From: Corinectria fuckeliana
Lineage: Eukaryota; Ascomycota; Sordariomycetes; Hypocreales; Nectriaceae
DNA: 64,000 bases
NCBI GenBank assembly: GCA_019137255.1
Contig: WPDH01000033.1
Coordinates: 248,001-312,000, forward strand
Direction of reading: 5' to 3'
Translations under genes and position numbers: made by a program
Notes under the pieces: generated by a model
What the model was told of the DNA's origin: nothing
Database searches by the model: none
Seen by the model: the letters and a program-made list of their open reading frames with translations, nothing else
In this document: piece by piece, positions 32,355-44,300 of the stretch
Layout of the letters: the number at the start of each line of letters is the position of its first letter
Numbering within the stretch: the stretch's first letter is position 1

Positions 32355-34102
32355 TCAAGTCATCATCGTCTTCAGGGCCATCCCAAGCGTCAAGACCGCA
32401 TGGTCCTCTCCGATGACCGCCGGCGGCTTCTTGTCGACGCCCATCAGCCCGTACACGGCAATCTGCGCCGACCGCACCGAGTACTCCATGGTGAAGGTCA
32501 CCTCCCTCTCAATCTCCACGAACTGGCCCATCAGGCCGAGGTTCCTGCTGCCGTCGGGGACGACCTTGGGCCGGTCTCCCTTCTTCCTCGTCAGGAACGG
32601 GCTGCCGATGAGGGGCATCAGGCACGGGATGGTGATGGACTCGCTGAGCGTCGGTTGGACGGGGTACGCCATCAGGCAAAGGAGCTCGGTCAGGATCTCG
32701 GCGCCGGTGCACTCCAGCATGGGCTTCTTGACGTGTCGTCCCGCTTGGTCGGGGAACAGTCCATAGCCCCAGAACACATAGACGTCGTCCGGTTGGTCCT
32801 TGAAGTAGGGCTGCTGCGGGATGGTGAGGGATAGCATCCAAGGGCAGTCTCGGAAGGTGATGAGAGGGACCGCGCCGGTCAACGTGCCGGTCCAGTCACG
32901 CAAGTGGCAGAAGAACTCGCGGTCCCGGAGAGTGGTGGTAAAGGACAACCATGTCGATTTGGAGGGCCTGTCGAAGAACACCTCGGGGTTTCCAAAGCTC
33001 GAGGGGCGCTCCAGCGCCAGCTGGTCCCAGAAACTCCAGGCCGGGTCCAGTTTGTGAGGAGCCGAGTCCCGAAGCTCCATCGTCGGTGGTGGCTTGGTGT
33101 TGGTTCCATAGCCCATGCCAGAGGTCAGTGATCCAAGGGTAAGGAGCACGATGTCGGAAGGGCCCAGGGTGAGGTCGACGTCCGCGCCTCCCTGCCTCGT
33201 CTTGATCCCCGATACCCTGAAGTCTTCGCCCACATCCTCCATGCCCAGCGCAGTAACCTGGACGCCTAGTCAAGTTAGATAGATGTCGCAGCTGGGGGAG
33301 TCAAGATCCCGTCCTTACCTTGGCGAAAATCAACATCCATGGCCTTGAGATACTGAGAAAGCGGCTTAATGATTGCTTCGAAGTCCTCTTCGGGAGCTTG
33401 CTCGACGCCAGAAAGGGTGCCCATGTTGGGAAACTCGTGAAGGAACCGGTGCACGCAGCGTCGGAACTCAATGGCACTGCACCAGGGATGGAAACGGTTG
33501 AGCGATGCCCACAGGTCCCAAAAGATGGTCTCAAAGAAGTCCGGCGCGAACAGTGCCTGTATCTCCAGTCCTTCGAGCCCCTCCTCGGTGTCGAGCACGA
33601 CCCTCATCAAGTCGCACTGGTTCTTGACGCTTAGGCCCATGGTGCTCACGTCGACCGCCTCGGGCCTTTCGACTCCCTTGCTGTCCATGACCTGCCTGAC
33701 GAGTCTGGTGCCCGAGGCGCCGAGCTTCTTCCTGGCCTGGTTGAATCGATTCAACTTGTCCGCCAAGGTCTCTCCCTCCACCTCAGCCGGGACCTTCTCA
33801 AGCATGCCGTACAGGCAACGATACGTCAGGCTCATCTTCCGGATGGCAGACACGCGGTACCCCGTAGCCCACGACGGCTTCGCAAAGGCCGCCATCGAGC
33901 CGCCGGGCTTGGCCTGCGCCTCGAGGATGTGAATACGGTCGCCCGGCACGTGAGCATCCTCAATCAGAAACACGGCGGCGGCCAGAGAGGCGATGCCGCC
34001 GCCGACGAGCCAGACGTCGGGGCCGGTGGAGTCCGGGGGAGAGGGGCCGTTGGCGGTGCTGGAGGCGGCGGCCGTGCCTGGCTCAGACGGTGTCTCCTCC
34101 AT
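32355..34102 (-). CDS. Oleate hydratase (MCRA family flavoenzyme)
   Basis: Exons 34102-33319 and 33265-32355 around intron 33318-33266 (GTAAGG...CTAG) give 564 aa. Oleate hydratases use FAD as a structural cofactor to add water across the 9,10 double bond of oleic or related acids, giving 10-hydroxy fatty acids. Seen: the dinucleotide-binding start VWLVGGGIASLAAAVFLIED followed by ILEAQAKPGGSM, then family blocks WASLNRFHPWCSAIEFRRCVHRF, LTLGSLTSGMGYG, WSFWDQLALERPSSFGNPEVFF, DCPWMLSLTIPQQPYF, VYVFWGYGLFPDQAG and CLMPLIGSPFLTRKKGDRP. Length is close to bacterial members (about 570-650 aa). An ~25-residue Ser/Thr/Pro N-terminus precedes the flavin motif; there is no obvious targeting signal. 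The gene stands alone between gene-free stretches of 4 and 3 kb, with a dead transposon 3 kb away. Confidence 0.92.
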
Positions 34103-37084
34103 TCCGCGACTACAGCGCGCGCCGCTCTTAGCCAGATGGAGGCGGATCGTCAGCAGCGCTGCGGCGAAGGAGGATCCTTCAAAGGCGGGGAGGAGGAAAA
34201 AAGGGCTGAATGCTGATCGGGGAATAAACCTTTGGCGGCGTTATCCCAGGAAGCAGAAGGAGCTAGCAACAATAGATGATAGATGGCATATATCTTTCTC
34301 GGAGAATCGTATGCAAACCCCCCAATCCCCTCGGAGCCCCTGGATTCTTCAGGCAGAATTCATTCAAGTGACGTGTTGTAACTTGCAAGCCACGGGTCCC
34401 AAAGTCACGAGATGGTGGGAAAATTTTGTTCGCCTGGCCGTGTCCAGTCTCGTCCCGACACGGCAACTCTCGAAGAAATCACACCTAGGCGGCCAATGAG
34501 AAGGCCGCAAACTCGCCGGACGGACGCCATCGTGGCCCGGGAAATGCTCAAGGTTCTTTGCTGGCGTCATTCTTTTTTTCCCGGGCACTGTCGGCGACGC
34601 TGGCCTCTGGACGGTGGGCAAACAACATCGTATGATTCCAGAAGCGCGGGACCCTTGGCGCTCTCCCCTCCCGGGTGGGCCGGCCGTCCATCGGAAGCGG
34701 GCCGTAGCGTTTGGAGAATGCTCCGGCCGAACGGTTCGGTCGGGCTCGTCACTTTCGGAGGCGGTGCTGCCGGGTTGGGGTAAGAGGACGCGGGTACAAG
34801 AGGTGCTGTTCTTCCCGACACCCACGTCTCTCTGGTACGCATGCTGATCAACTGCCCACGTCTATACCAAGCCTGTCATCGCCATCGTCTTGGTGTCGTC
34901 ATTTCCAAGACAGTGACATGCAACGCAGAAACTTCCATCTTGCAGCGGAACCTGATATGGAATAGATACCGTCGACCTGCCCAAAAGAACCAGAAGAAAT
35001 GGGGAGGACGGCTGCCGCTAGTCCGCACTGCCGACCAAATGCGCCCAGATAGGCCTGCCGACGCACGTTCCCGGGACCGTTCACGGGTCTTGCATCGGGT
35101 CTTATCGAAAAGCCGCTCACTTTCCCACCATCTATTGTCCTGTTCCCCATGGCGATATGATGCCACATCCCACTGGATGGTGGCCGGCCCCGCAGGTTGA
35201 CCGCGGAGGTGGAGCTGTCACGCCGCCTCTGGGTTCTGTCAACTTCAACTAGCAGGACGGGGGAAGAGTGCTGGACGACGATCATCGTTCAATTGTGGCT
35301 AATTGACGGACAGGAGTATGGCCATATTTACCCGTGACCTCCGATATCTCGTGGGGGGGAACGGCAGCCTGACGGGCGCATCTGGTGTTGCGGAAGAGGA
35401 TATGGCAAAGAGCCATGGGTCGGAGCACCTAGACTACCGGCTGTGAGACGAGGTCAAGTTGCACTGGGAGCCGCGGCTTGCCGAAGAATTGTTTGCGTTC
35501 CAAGGGTGGGAACATCTGGTGATGTTGATATATGTTTCATAGTTGAGTGCATTGGTTGAGGAGGCTGCCGTACTCCGATGGTGATGAGCTGTTTGCGTGA
35601 CATGCCACCGGAATTTACGCTCCATGTGCATAATGCAGAATAAGAGGCATCCTTGGTTATAACGCCGACGACCCATTGATACAAGACCATGATGGAAATG
35701 ATGAGCGGCGGTTAAAAACTTGCCTGGGTAAACGGATCTCGCTCACTTGAGCTTCTCAGCGGTGTGTCTAAGTGTGTTCGCCGGTGGATTTGTGAGATCA
35801 ATTTCCGAGCCAGCCCCGAGCCCGGGTCGGCCTTTGAGATTTGCTGTCGTGTTTATAGGAGAAATCTTTTGTCTTCAGTCAATTCGCCTCAGTACCATTT
35901 CGTCACAGGATGGAAAATGTAATGATCCAAGGGCGGCTGCCAACTGTGGCTGTCACGTCGTTGTGGGTTCCATCGCACAGAGAGGGAAGAAGTCGAGCTG
36001 GGGGCTCATGTTGTCTAGAACACAAATAGCCTAAAGCTCGTCTAGAAAGAGCCGCGCCTTGATGCAGCCAGCAGAGCAGCTAGTAGAGCCCGGAAGGGTT
36101 TGGGGGGCGAGGCACCTAGTCGCGATGCAGATGAGCCTGGGTTCATGAAAACGCAATGCTGTAGGGTGGATGTATATTCTTTGTTATTATTAGAGGCGCG
36201 GACGGGGCAGTCTCGGGAGGCGAGTGTAGAGAAACCCAAAGTCTAAGTTGGACTATCGTGTTGAAGTTTTTACCAGGATTGGCAAAAAGAAAACACAAGA
36301 ATATGATATGAGGCTTTTGTGAATGGGGACTTGGTGATGTCCGAGACCGCAGCAGCTCGTGGCCCACCGTGGACGGATTGGCCGATGGTTCACGAAGATG
36401 GGGGTCACGGGGCTAGATGGTTCATTGATTGATAAGAGGTTGAATCCATCAGACCCTCTTAAAGCCTCTTAGCTTATCTTAGCTTTCTACGTAGTACGTA
36501 GACCTTACATATAAGCTGATCTGATGTCTTACGCCCGGCAGAGAGAGAGAAAGACGCCGTGCTTGGCTGTCACGGCCAGAGCCGGCGACGAGTCTATGAT
36601 CCGATGAGGAGCAAGCGGGGGTCAGACCCCAATCAAGGCGTAGGGCCGGGAACACGGAGACGGCATGCACGCAGTCGAATCTGTTTGTGGTTGAGTCCAA
36701 AGCCCGGGACATGGGGCATAGACCCTTCCTTGGTTTAGGTTGATCGTTGCAGAAGCACTGCCATGGCTGCAACGGGTGTGAAGTTTTAGTATTAGTAGTT
36801 CTGAGTGTAAGTGTAATCAATCTGCTGATACGAGTACGCAACGTGCAGCAACGGCCTGCGTAGCTAACGTTGGGCCAGCCGGTTGCCGGGCTGCAGTCGT
36901 CACCGACGCAGTGCAGTGAGTGGTGGTGGTTGTTTAGCGATCAAGTCGGGAGCCTTGAGATGGCGATGGCGATGGCGATGGACAGAAGCAGGGCCAGAGG
37001 CGTAGAAAAGGTGTGTCTGAAGGATTGATTTTCGCCCCAGGGTTTGATCTGGGCCGCGTGCTGTCTGGGGCGAACAAGGATCTA
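34103..37084. other. 3-kb gene-free stretch left of the transposon
   Basis: No coding support on either strand. A GATGGC microsatellite occurs at 36959-36981, and the sequence just left of the transposon is again GC-rich. Frames up to 168 aa exist but have arginine/serine-biased composition and no motif. Confidence 0.45.
36959..36981. repeat. GATGGC microsatellite
   Basis: About four GATGGC units just left of the transposon. Confidence 0.75.
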
Positions 37085-37126
37085 GGGTGGGGACCCGGCA
37101 TCCCGCGCGCACCTGTATCCCGCGCA
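37085..37126 (+). repeat. Left terminal inverted repeat (42 bp)
   Basis: Starts GGGTGGGGACCCGGCATCCC and ends CGCGCA. It pairs with 38889-38930 at 41 of 42 positions (T here against C at position 30). It is GC-rich and unmutated, unlike the interior. Confidence 0.92.
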
Positions 37127-38888
37127 CTAAATCGTGACGCGTAAATATAATACCCTTTATAACACTTAATCATAATATCATCAATTAGAACCTAATTTTA
37201 ACCAGACTTTGACTATAGCTTCTTACACACCTAGCTGTGATAAGATCATAGCTGAAATCCTTATTAAGGCTATAAATAGTAAGAAAATTTATACTCTTAG
37301 CATATAGTACTATATTTCTAAGTCTATACTTTAGGGTTAAAAGAATAGTATTAAAAACAGAAAGTAAAAGCATAAGAAGGCCTAAAGATTATTACTAATT
37401 TAAGAGAAGCTATTAGTTAATTAGATTATAAAAGAAGAAATTACTAAATAGGCTCTCTTAAGGTATGATTTATATGCTATTATATAAGAAATTAGTAACC
37501 CTAAATATATTAATAATCTTATTAGGTATCACTAGGTCTTATACTTCCTCTAATATAATATAAAAGTTAAATTAAAAATCTTTATATCTCTTAAAGCTAC
37601 TTATTTAAAAAGTACTACTCCTAAAGTAATCTAATTATAGTATATTATACTAGTATAGTAAATATATAAGAAGTCTATTAGGCCTAGCTATATTTATAAT
37701 TTAGATAAATATAGTCTTACTAAGAGTATAATAAAAGCTAGAAAAGTTATTAGCTTAAGTCTTACTTGCTAGGTAGTTATTATAAAGAGTGATTACTATA
37801 CCTAGGTCTTAGTCTTAGAGGTAGAAAGTGCTATAAGATAGTATCTTACCCTCTGTATAGTCTTCTTAGAAATTAACCTTTAAGAGTAGTAGTTTAATAC
37901 TAATTTTCTCTCTTAGAAATATAACTATATAGAGTTAGGCTTTATAACTATCTTAGTATACAAAAAGTAGTTAAAAGAGGTTTTTATTAAGAAAATAAAA
38001 CTAGAAAACCTAACTTAATAGCAGATTTTAATTCTTAATAGCTTTACTAGTTATATCTCTATTTAATTCTAATTTTAAGTATTATTTTATTAAATTTAAG
38101 TTATCTATTTACCTTCTTACAGCTTATATATTATATAGCTACTTAATATAAGTATATTTAGCCTAATTAAGCATACTTTTAAATATTATATATACTAGTA
38201 TTCCTTCTTTATATTAATAGCCTCTATTTTAAAGTAATACTTCCTAGAGTATTATAAAATAGCTTTAGAGGAAGGTATAACTAAGAGGAACCTCTAAGGT
38301 GGTTTTTCTAGAGCAGGAATATAGCTAGTTAATATAGAAAAGCTGTTAGCATATATTATAATTACTAACTAAGTACTATAGGCAGAAATAGCACCTTACA
38401 CCCTAAAGTATTAAAAGATCACACAAGATAGTATTCTCTACATGCTAAGAAACAAAAGTGAGCTTATAAGCCAGCTTAATTTACTATAAAGTAATCTTAG
38501 TAGCTTTAATTATACTATCTAAGAGATAGAGAGAAAAGCTAGTAATATACTTAATTGTTAGACTATAGAAATTATCAAATTAAGGTATAAAGTTATATAT
38601 TTAGAAGACTAAATAGAGTTATAAAAGGTTATAAGAAAGAAGGTAGTTAAATTTAACCTAATTGCTGCTTTTCTAACGTATATAGAGATCATAAAAGCTA
38701 GGAGTAAGACTATAAAGAAAAAGAGGGAAAAGAGGTATATTCTGCCCGCCCTAGTAGAAGAAATCTCTAAAGAAGTAGGCAGTTTAACTATAGACAGCAT
38801 GATAAACACATTCTAGTCTTAGCTAGTTATTTTCTATTGTATTCGTTAAGGAATGCGGCTTTAAAGTCTGATCAAAAACGCGGTCTGC

Positions 38889-38930
38889 TGCGCGGGATAC
38901 GGGTGCGCGCGGGATGCCGGGTCCCCACCC
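38889..38930 (-). repeat. Right terminal inverted repeat (42 bp)
   Basis: The reverse complement of this block reads GGGTGGGGACCCGGCATCCC onward, matching the left repeat. It is followed by the TA duplication at 38931-38932. Confidence 0.92.
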
Positions 38931-41315
38931 TAAGGCTGCAGCCCTGGGTCGATACATACATACATAGGTCCAGCCTTGAGTCTCCACTGAGCGGCACCGA
39001 TGCGCTCTGCCTCCCTGTCCGCAACCAGGTTTGCAGCGTCTTGTTGGTTGGACCTGCGGGTTGCTTCCTGGCTGGCTGGGTGCGTGCGTGGGCCCTGCGA
39101 CTGCGGGGGCATGGTTTCTGGCTGCCGCTAGGAGGTGGCCGGAACGATGCGAAGATCCACAGACGCGGGAGTCGTCGGCGAGGGACTGCATTTGCTGTAC
39201 TTCGTGCTTACTATCTAGTAGGTAGACTAGAGTATGTATGTACGAATACAGTTATTCGTACCCACTGGACGTAGGTTGTTGGCTCTCAATGGTTTGAACC
39301 TTTTGCGAGAACGGGATTGGATGCTGCCGGGCGTGGGAGGATTAGTCGCGGGTGACGTCGAAAGTTAAACAAAACTTCCGAATACGCGTCGTCCTTGGGA
39401 GAAGAGAGCCTCTGATTGGGGCCGTTTTGCGACCAGTGTCATAGTATCACAGTGTCACAGTGTCACAGCCACAGCCACCGCCACGGGATAACGGGAAACG
39501 TTGGATCCGGCGTGCTACAGTAGTCTACCGTCGGTGTGCCAGCCATCCATTCCATCGTGGATGTGGATGTCCAAGTTAGACAGTCCTGGAAGACCAAAGA
39601 CAAGCCTGGACAGCAAGACACCGAGAAAGAGGGGTTTGCAGCTCGCATCAGTCGCATGCCATGATGCTCCTTGCATCGGTTTTCCACGTGCCCCCTCCAT
39701 TCTTTTCCATGGTGCCAATGACAAACAGGCACGAGACGGACGCACAAAGAGACGACTTGCTGCCTGCAAAATCTCGCTTGCTGCCCCTCTTGACGTGGCG
39801 TAGAGAACAATGTTAACGTTAGGAAGCCTCGTCTTCCCCAGATCACTAAATGCCAGAAGCCAAAAAGCCAATGCCTCTTTGATGAATCTCCCTGCTAGCC
39901 AACGCTGTTCGGGCACCACCATCCACTACGTTGAAAATACTTGCCATTTGGAGTCCAGTCACAGTTGCACTTGTGTAACTGGCCATGATACCCCATTACG
40001 AAGTGCCTCCGGTAGGTGGGGCTGCTTAAAGTAGCGGTACTGATAGATAGATAGATAGATAGATAGATGAAGCTCTCCGATTCTGCTCATTTATTAGCGC
40101 CCACTATGTACAGTGATGTTTGCCAACCAACCCAACTGCCGCCCATTATTAATAAATAAATATATGTAAACTACTAAGCTTTGCCAGCTGCCAGCTTACT
40201 GGATCCATAAATTACGCGGAAGTACCTGGACCCCCGTGTGCGCCTGTCTTACAACCCTCAGGCCCTAGTGCACCCCCCGTGGCACTCCCGTGGCCCTTGG
40301 ACAAGAGTGCTGCCCGTGCACCGGTCCACGCCTCCGCTCCCGCTGGCAGCGTGGCAGAGGTAGATTACCTGGACCTGTGGTTCTGACGTCGTAGGCGACT
40401 TGGGTCATGGTCGGCAATTGAATTGGCCAAACGAAAGCCGGCACGCGTACGGAGTACTGGGGTAGGCTTTTTTCTTTCCTTTTTTTTTTTTTTTCTCTTC
40501 CTCTTTTTCCCGTCCCGACCAGAATTCTTTTCTCGTTCCTGCCGTGGCCGGTTGGGCGCAGGCGTAAAGTGGCAGGCGGAAGTGCAATTTCAATGGCCAA
40601 GTGCCGCTCCGTACTTAGGAAGTGTGGGAAGTTAGCAATCATGGAAGGAGCAGGGTTCCCACCTTAGCCTGTCCCTTTGCGCCTTTGCGCCTTACTTAGC
40701 CTTGGCCGTAGCCGTAGCCTTAGGTCGATATTCCTTCTCGACCCTCCCGTCCTTCACTCCACCATATCGGCCGGACAATCAATATTTCTTCACCTCCCTC
40801 ACCCCCCTATTTCCCGACTTTCCACCTTCTTTCTCTCCAGCAACCATCTTCCATCGCAGGTGCCTCTCTGTTCTCCTTGCGTCCAGTCTTGCCTTTGGCC
40901 GTCCATTGGCAATTGGCTCGACTCTGCTCCTCCTTCCCCTCGTCCCTCCTCCGGTTTGCCCATTGTTCGCGCCTCTTCGCGCTTTCTCACCCATCGCTCC
41001 TCACACGCCGCCCATTATCGGACCTCCGCCTGCTGCTGCCTCGGCCTCAACGCCTCGCGCGCATCTCGACCACTGCAGCGCCTGACCACGAGCAACGTAA
41101 GTAGACACCATCGGCCTCCTTCCTCGTCGACCCGTGCCCTATGCCGACTATGGCCCTGTCCGTCCCCAATGGCCGCTCCAATTATTCGGCCGAGCATCAG
41201 CCCTGCCAGTTCGATCCCCGACTTACACCCGCGCTTAGACCCGGCCGCAAACCACACACGAGACAATCAATGTTGTAGACGACACCGAGTCACCTTCTCC
41301 GATCCTCTCGAAACC
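38931..41315. other. Gene-free stretch and promoter/leader of HMG-CoA reductase
   Basis: From 38931 to about 40600 nothing coding is supported; a (GATA)7 tract lies at 40042-40069. A T run at about 40480-40494 and a strongly CT-rich region from 40690 to 41300 precede the HMG-CoA reductase ATG, typical of a highly expressed fungal gene. A GTAAGT at about 41097 could be a donor of a leader intron, but no acceptor was chosen. Confidence 0.4.
40042..40069. repeat. GATA microsatellite
   Basis: Seven head-to-tail GATA units upstream of the HMG-CoA reductase gene. Confidence 0.85.
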
Positions 41316-44300
41316 ATGTCCGCCTTTCTCCCCAGCCGCTTCCGCGGCGAGACCACTGTTCCCGCGACCCCAACGCCCTCCTGGGCCTCGAAACACCTCA
41401 CCCCTCTCTTGCAGTTCCTCGCCCGTCTGGCCTGCTCCCACCCCATCCACACCGTCGTCACCGTCGCCGTCCTCGCCAGCACCTCGTACGTAGGTCTCAT
41501 CCAGGAGAGCCTCTTCAGCATTGATGTCGAGGGTACAACCGTGGGCAAGGCCGACTGGTCATCCCTCGTCGAGGGCAGCCGGGTTTTGCTGGCTAGCCCC
41601 GACAACGCCTGGAGGTGGCAGAGCGTGAGCCCGGGTAGTGCTGCGGCCGCCGACGCCGAGCACCTCGCTCTCCTGACCCTCGTCTTCCCCGATACTCTCT
41701 CGACCGACTCCCCGAGCACCGCGCCACACTCCCACCATCTTCCCATTCCCCAGAACCTCTCCATCACCTCGCTGCCGTCTACCGAGAACAGCTTCACCGC
41801 CTACTCACAGGACAGCATCCTTGCCTACTCCATGCCTTACCTCGAAGGCCCCGAGTTCCTCGCCGCGACCCAGGAAATCCCCGACGAGGATGCCCAAGAG
41901 ACCGAAACCCGCCATGGTCGCGAGAAGAAGATGTGGATTATGAAGGCAGCCAAGGTCATCACCCGCAACACCGTCATCAACTGGTTCACTGATAGCTGGA
42001 CTGGTTTCCTCGATCTTCTCAAGAACGCCGAGACGCTGGATATTGTCATCATGTTGCTGGGCTATATTGCCATGCACCTCACCTTTGTTTCTCTCTTCCT
42101 GTCTATGCGCCGCATGGGCTCCAAGTTCTGGCTTGGAATCTGCACTCTCTCCTCGTCCATTTTCGCTTTTCTCTTCGGTCTGGCTGTTACTACCAAGATG
42201 GGCGTTCCCATCAGCGTCATCCTCCTGTCTGAGGGTCTGCCCTTCCTTGTCGTTACCATTGGCTTCGAGAAGAACATTGTGCTCACCCGCGCCGTCATGT
42301 CGCACGCCGTTGAACACCGTCGTGCTCAGATCCAGAGCTCCAAGTCTGGCAAGCGCTCCCCTGAGCGTAACAACGAGAACATGATCCAGTACGCTGTCCG
42401 GGCAGCTATCAAGGACAAGGGTTTTGAGATTATCCGCGACTATGCCATCGAAATCCTGATCCTGGTCCTTGGCGCTGCCTCCGGCGTCCAGGGTGGTCTG
42501 CAACACTTTTGCTTCATGGCGGCCTGGACCCTCTTTTTCGACTGCATCCTACTCTTTACCTTCTACACTGCGATCCTTAGCATCAAGCTCGAGATCAACC
42601 GCATCAAGCGCCATGTCGACATGCGCATGGCCCTCGAGGATGATGGTGTTAGCCGTCGTGTCGCCGAGAACGTCGCCAATAGTAACGACGAATGGCCCGG
42701 TGTCAACAGTGGCAACTCCAAGGATTCGTCTCTCTTTGGCCGCAAGAGCAGCAGCGTTCCCAAGTTCAAGGTTCTCATGATCCTGGGTTTCGTTCTCGTC
42801 AACATCATGAATCTCTGCTCTATCCTCTTCCGCAACCCCAGCTCCCTATCCAGCCTTCGATCTTGGGCCAGCAGCCTCGGTGGTATTATTTCCCCTCTGA
42901 CTGTCGATCCCTTCAAGGTCGCCTCCAATGGCTTGGACGCCATTCTGGCTGCTGCCAAGGCTAACAACCGATCCACCCTCGTCACCGTTCTCACACCCAT
43001 CAAGTACGAGCTCGAGTACCCCTCCATCCATTACGCCCTGGGGTCAGCCCTCAACGGAAGCGGTTCTGAAGTGGGTGATGGGTTCTCCCAGTTCCATGAA
43101 TACGGCGTTGGTGGCCGTGTCGTCGGTGGCTTGCTCAAGAGTCTGGAAGACCCCGTCCTGTCTAAGTGGATCGTCGTTGCTCTGGCTCTGAGCGTCGGCT
43201 TGAATGGCTACCTCTTCAATGTCGCTCGGTGGGGTATCAATGATCCCAATGTCCCTGAGCATCCCATCGACCGAAGCGAGTTGGCTCGCGCTCAACGCTT
43301 CAATGACACCAGCGCCGCTACCCTCCCCTTGGGCGAGTATGTTCCTCCGACTCCTCAGCGCACCGAGCCTAGCACCCCAGCTGTTACCGACGACGAGTCT
43401 GCCGATATGCTGCAGATGACTAAGGCCCGACTCGCGGCAGCTGCGCCCAACAACCGACCCAACGCCGAACTCGAACAGCTCGTTAGGGATGGCCGTGTTC
43501 CCGAGCTGAGTGACGAGGAGGTCGTCTCCATGTCGATGCGTGGCAAGATCCCTGGGTACGCTCTGGAGAAGACTCTCAAGGACTTCACTCGCGCGGTCAA
43601 GATTCGTCGTACAATCATTTCTCGAACCAAGGCTACTTCTGACCTTACCCACGTTCTGGAGCATTCCAAGCTGCCTTACGAGCATTACAACTGGGAGCGC
43701 GTCTTTGGTGCCTGCTGTGAGAACGTCATCGGATACCTGCCCCTTCCCGTCGGTGTTGCCGGTCCCCTGGTCATCGACGGTCAGAGTTACTTTATTCCTA
43801 TGGCCACGACTGAAGGCGTCCTCGTTGCCAGCACTAGCCGAGGCAGCAAGGCCATCAACTCTGGCGGTGGTGCTATTACTGTTCTGACTGCTGATGGTAT
43901 GACCCGTGGACCCTGTGTCGCCTTTGAAACCCTGGAGCGAGCCGGCGCTGCTAAGCTCTGGCTTGATTCGGAGGCTGGCCAGGCAGTGATGAAGAACGCC
44001 TTCAACTCGACTAGTCGATTCGCCCGATTGCAACACATGAAGACGGCCCTCGCCGGTACCAACCTGTATATCCGATTCAAGACGACCACTGGTGATGCCA
44101 TGGGTATGAACATGATCTCTAAGGGCGTTGAGCACGCCCTCGATGTCATGGCTAACGAGGCCGGCTTTGCCGACATGCAAATCATCTCCATCTCGGGTAA
44201 CTATTGCTCTGATAAGAAAGCTGCCGCGCTTAACTGGATCGACGGACGAGGCAAGGGTGTTGTGGCTGAAGCCATTATCCCCCCAGACGTTGTCAAGAAT

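Larger units (their letters stand above)
37085..38930 (+). mobile_element. RIP-degraded pogo/Fot1-like (Tc1-mariner) DNA transposon
   Basis: A 1,846-bp element flanked by TA on both sides (37083-37084 and 38931-38932), the target duplication of this superfamily, with 42-bp terminal inverted repeats that differ at one base. The interior is extremely AT-rich and full of TA, with very few CA or TG dinucleotides, the mark of RIP. One plus frame still shows the transposase layout: YNLDKYSLTKS with an Asp codon at 37704-37706 in the place of the first catalytic Asp; LILNSFTSY at 38028-38054, matching the family LILDGH.SH block; and LPSYSLYII.LLNIS, matching LPPH.SH.LQPLDVG, with AAT at 38145-38147. 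The two AAT codons are exactly 35 codons apart (DD35D spacing). Both sit in CTT-AAT, as expected from CTTGAT or CTTGAC after a TpG-to-TpA change. In-frame stops are numerous, so the element is dead. Confidence 0.9.

Noticed and set aside
34412..34965. Overlapping frames of 84-153 aa on both strands
   Set aside because: No codon or motif support; they conflict with one another.
37130..38885. AT-rich block considered as a centromere fragment, mitochondrial insertion or origin
   Set aside because: Inverted repeats, the TA duplication and the DD35D frame explain it as a RIP-degraded transposon.
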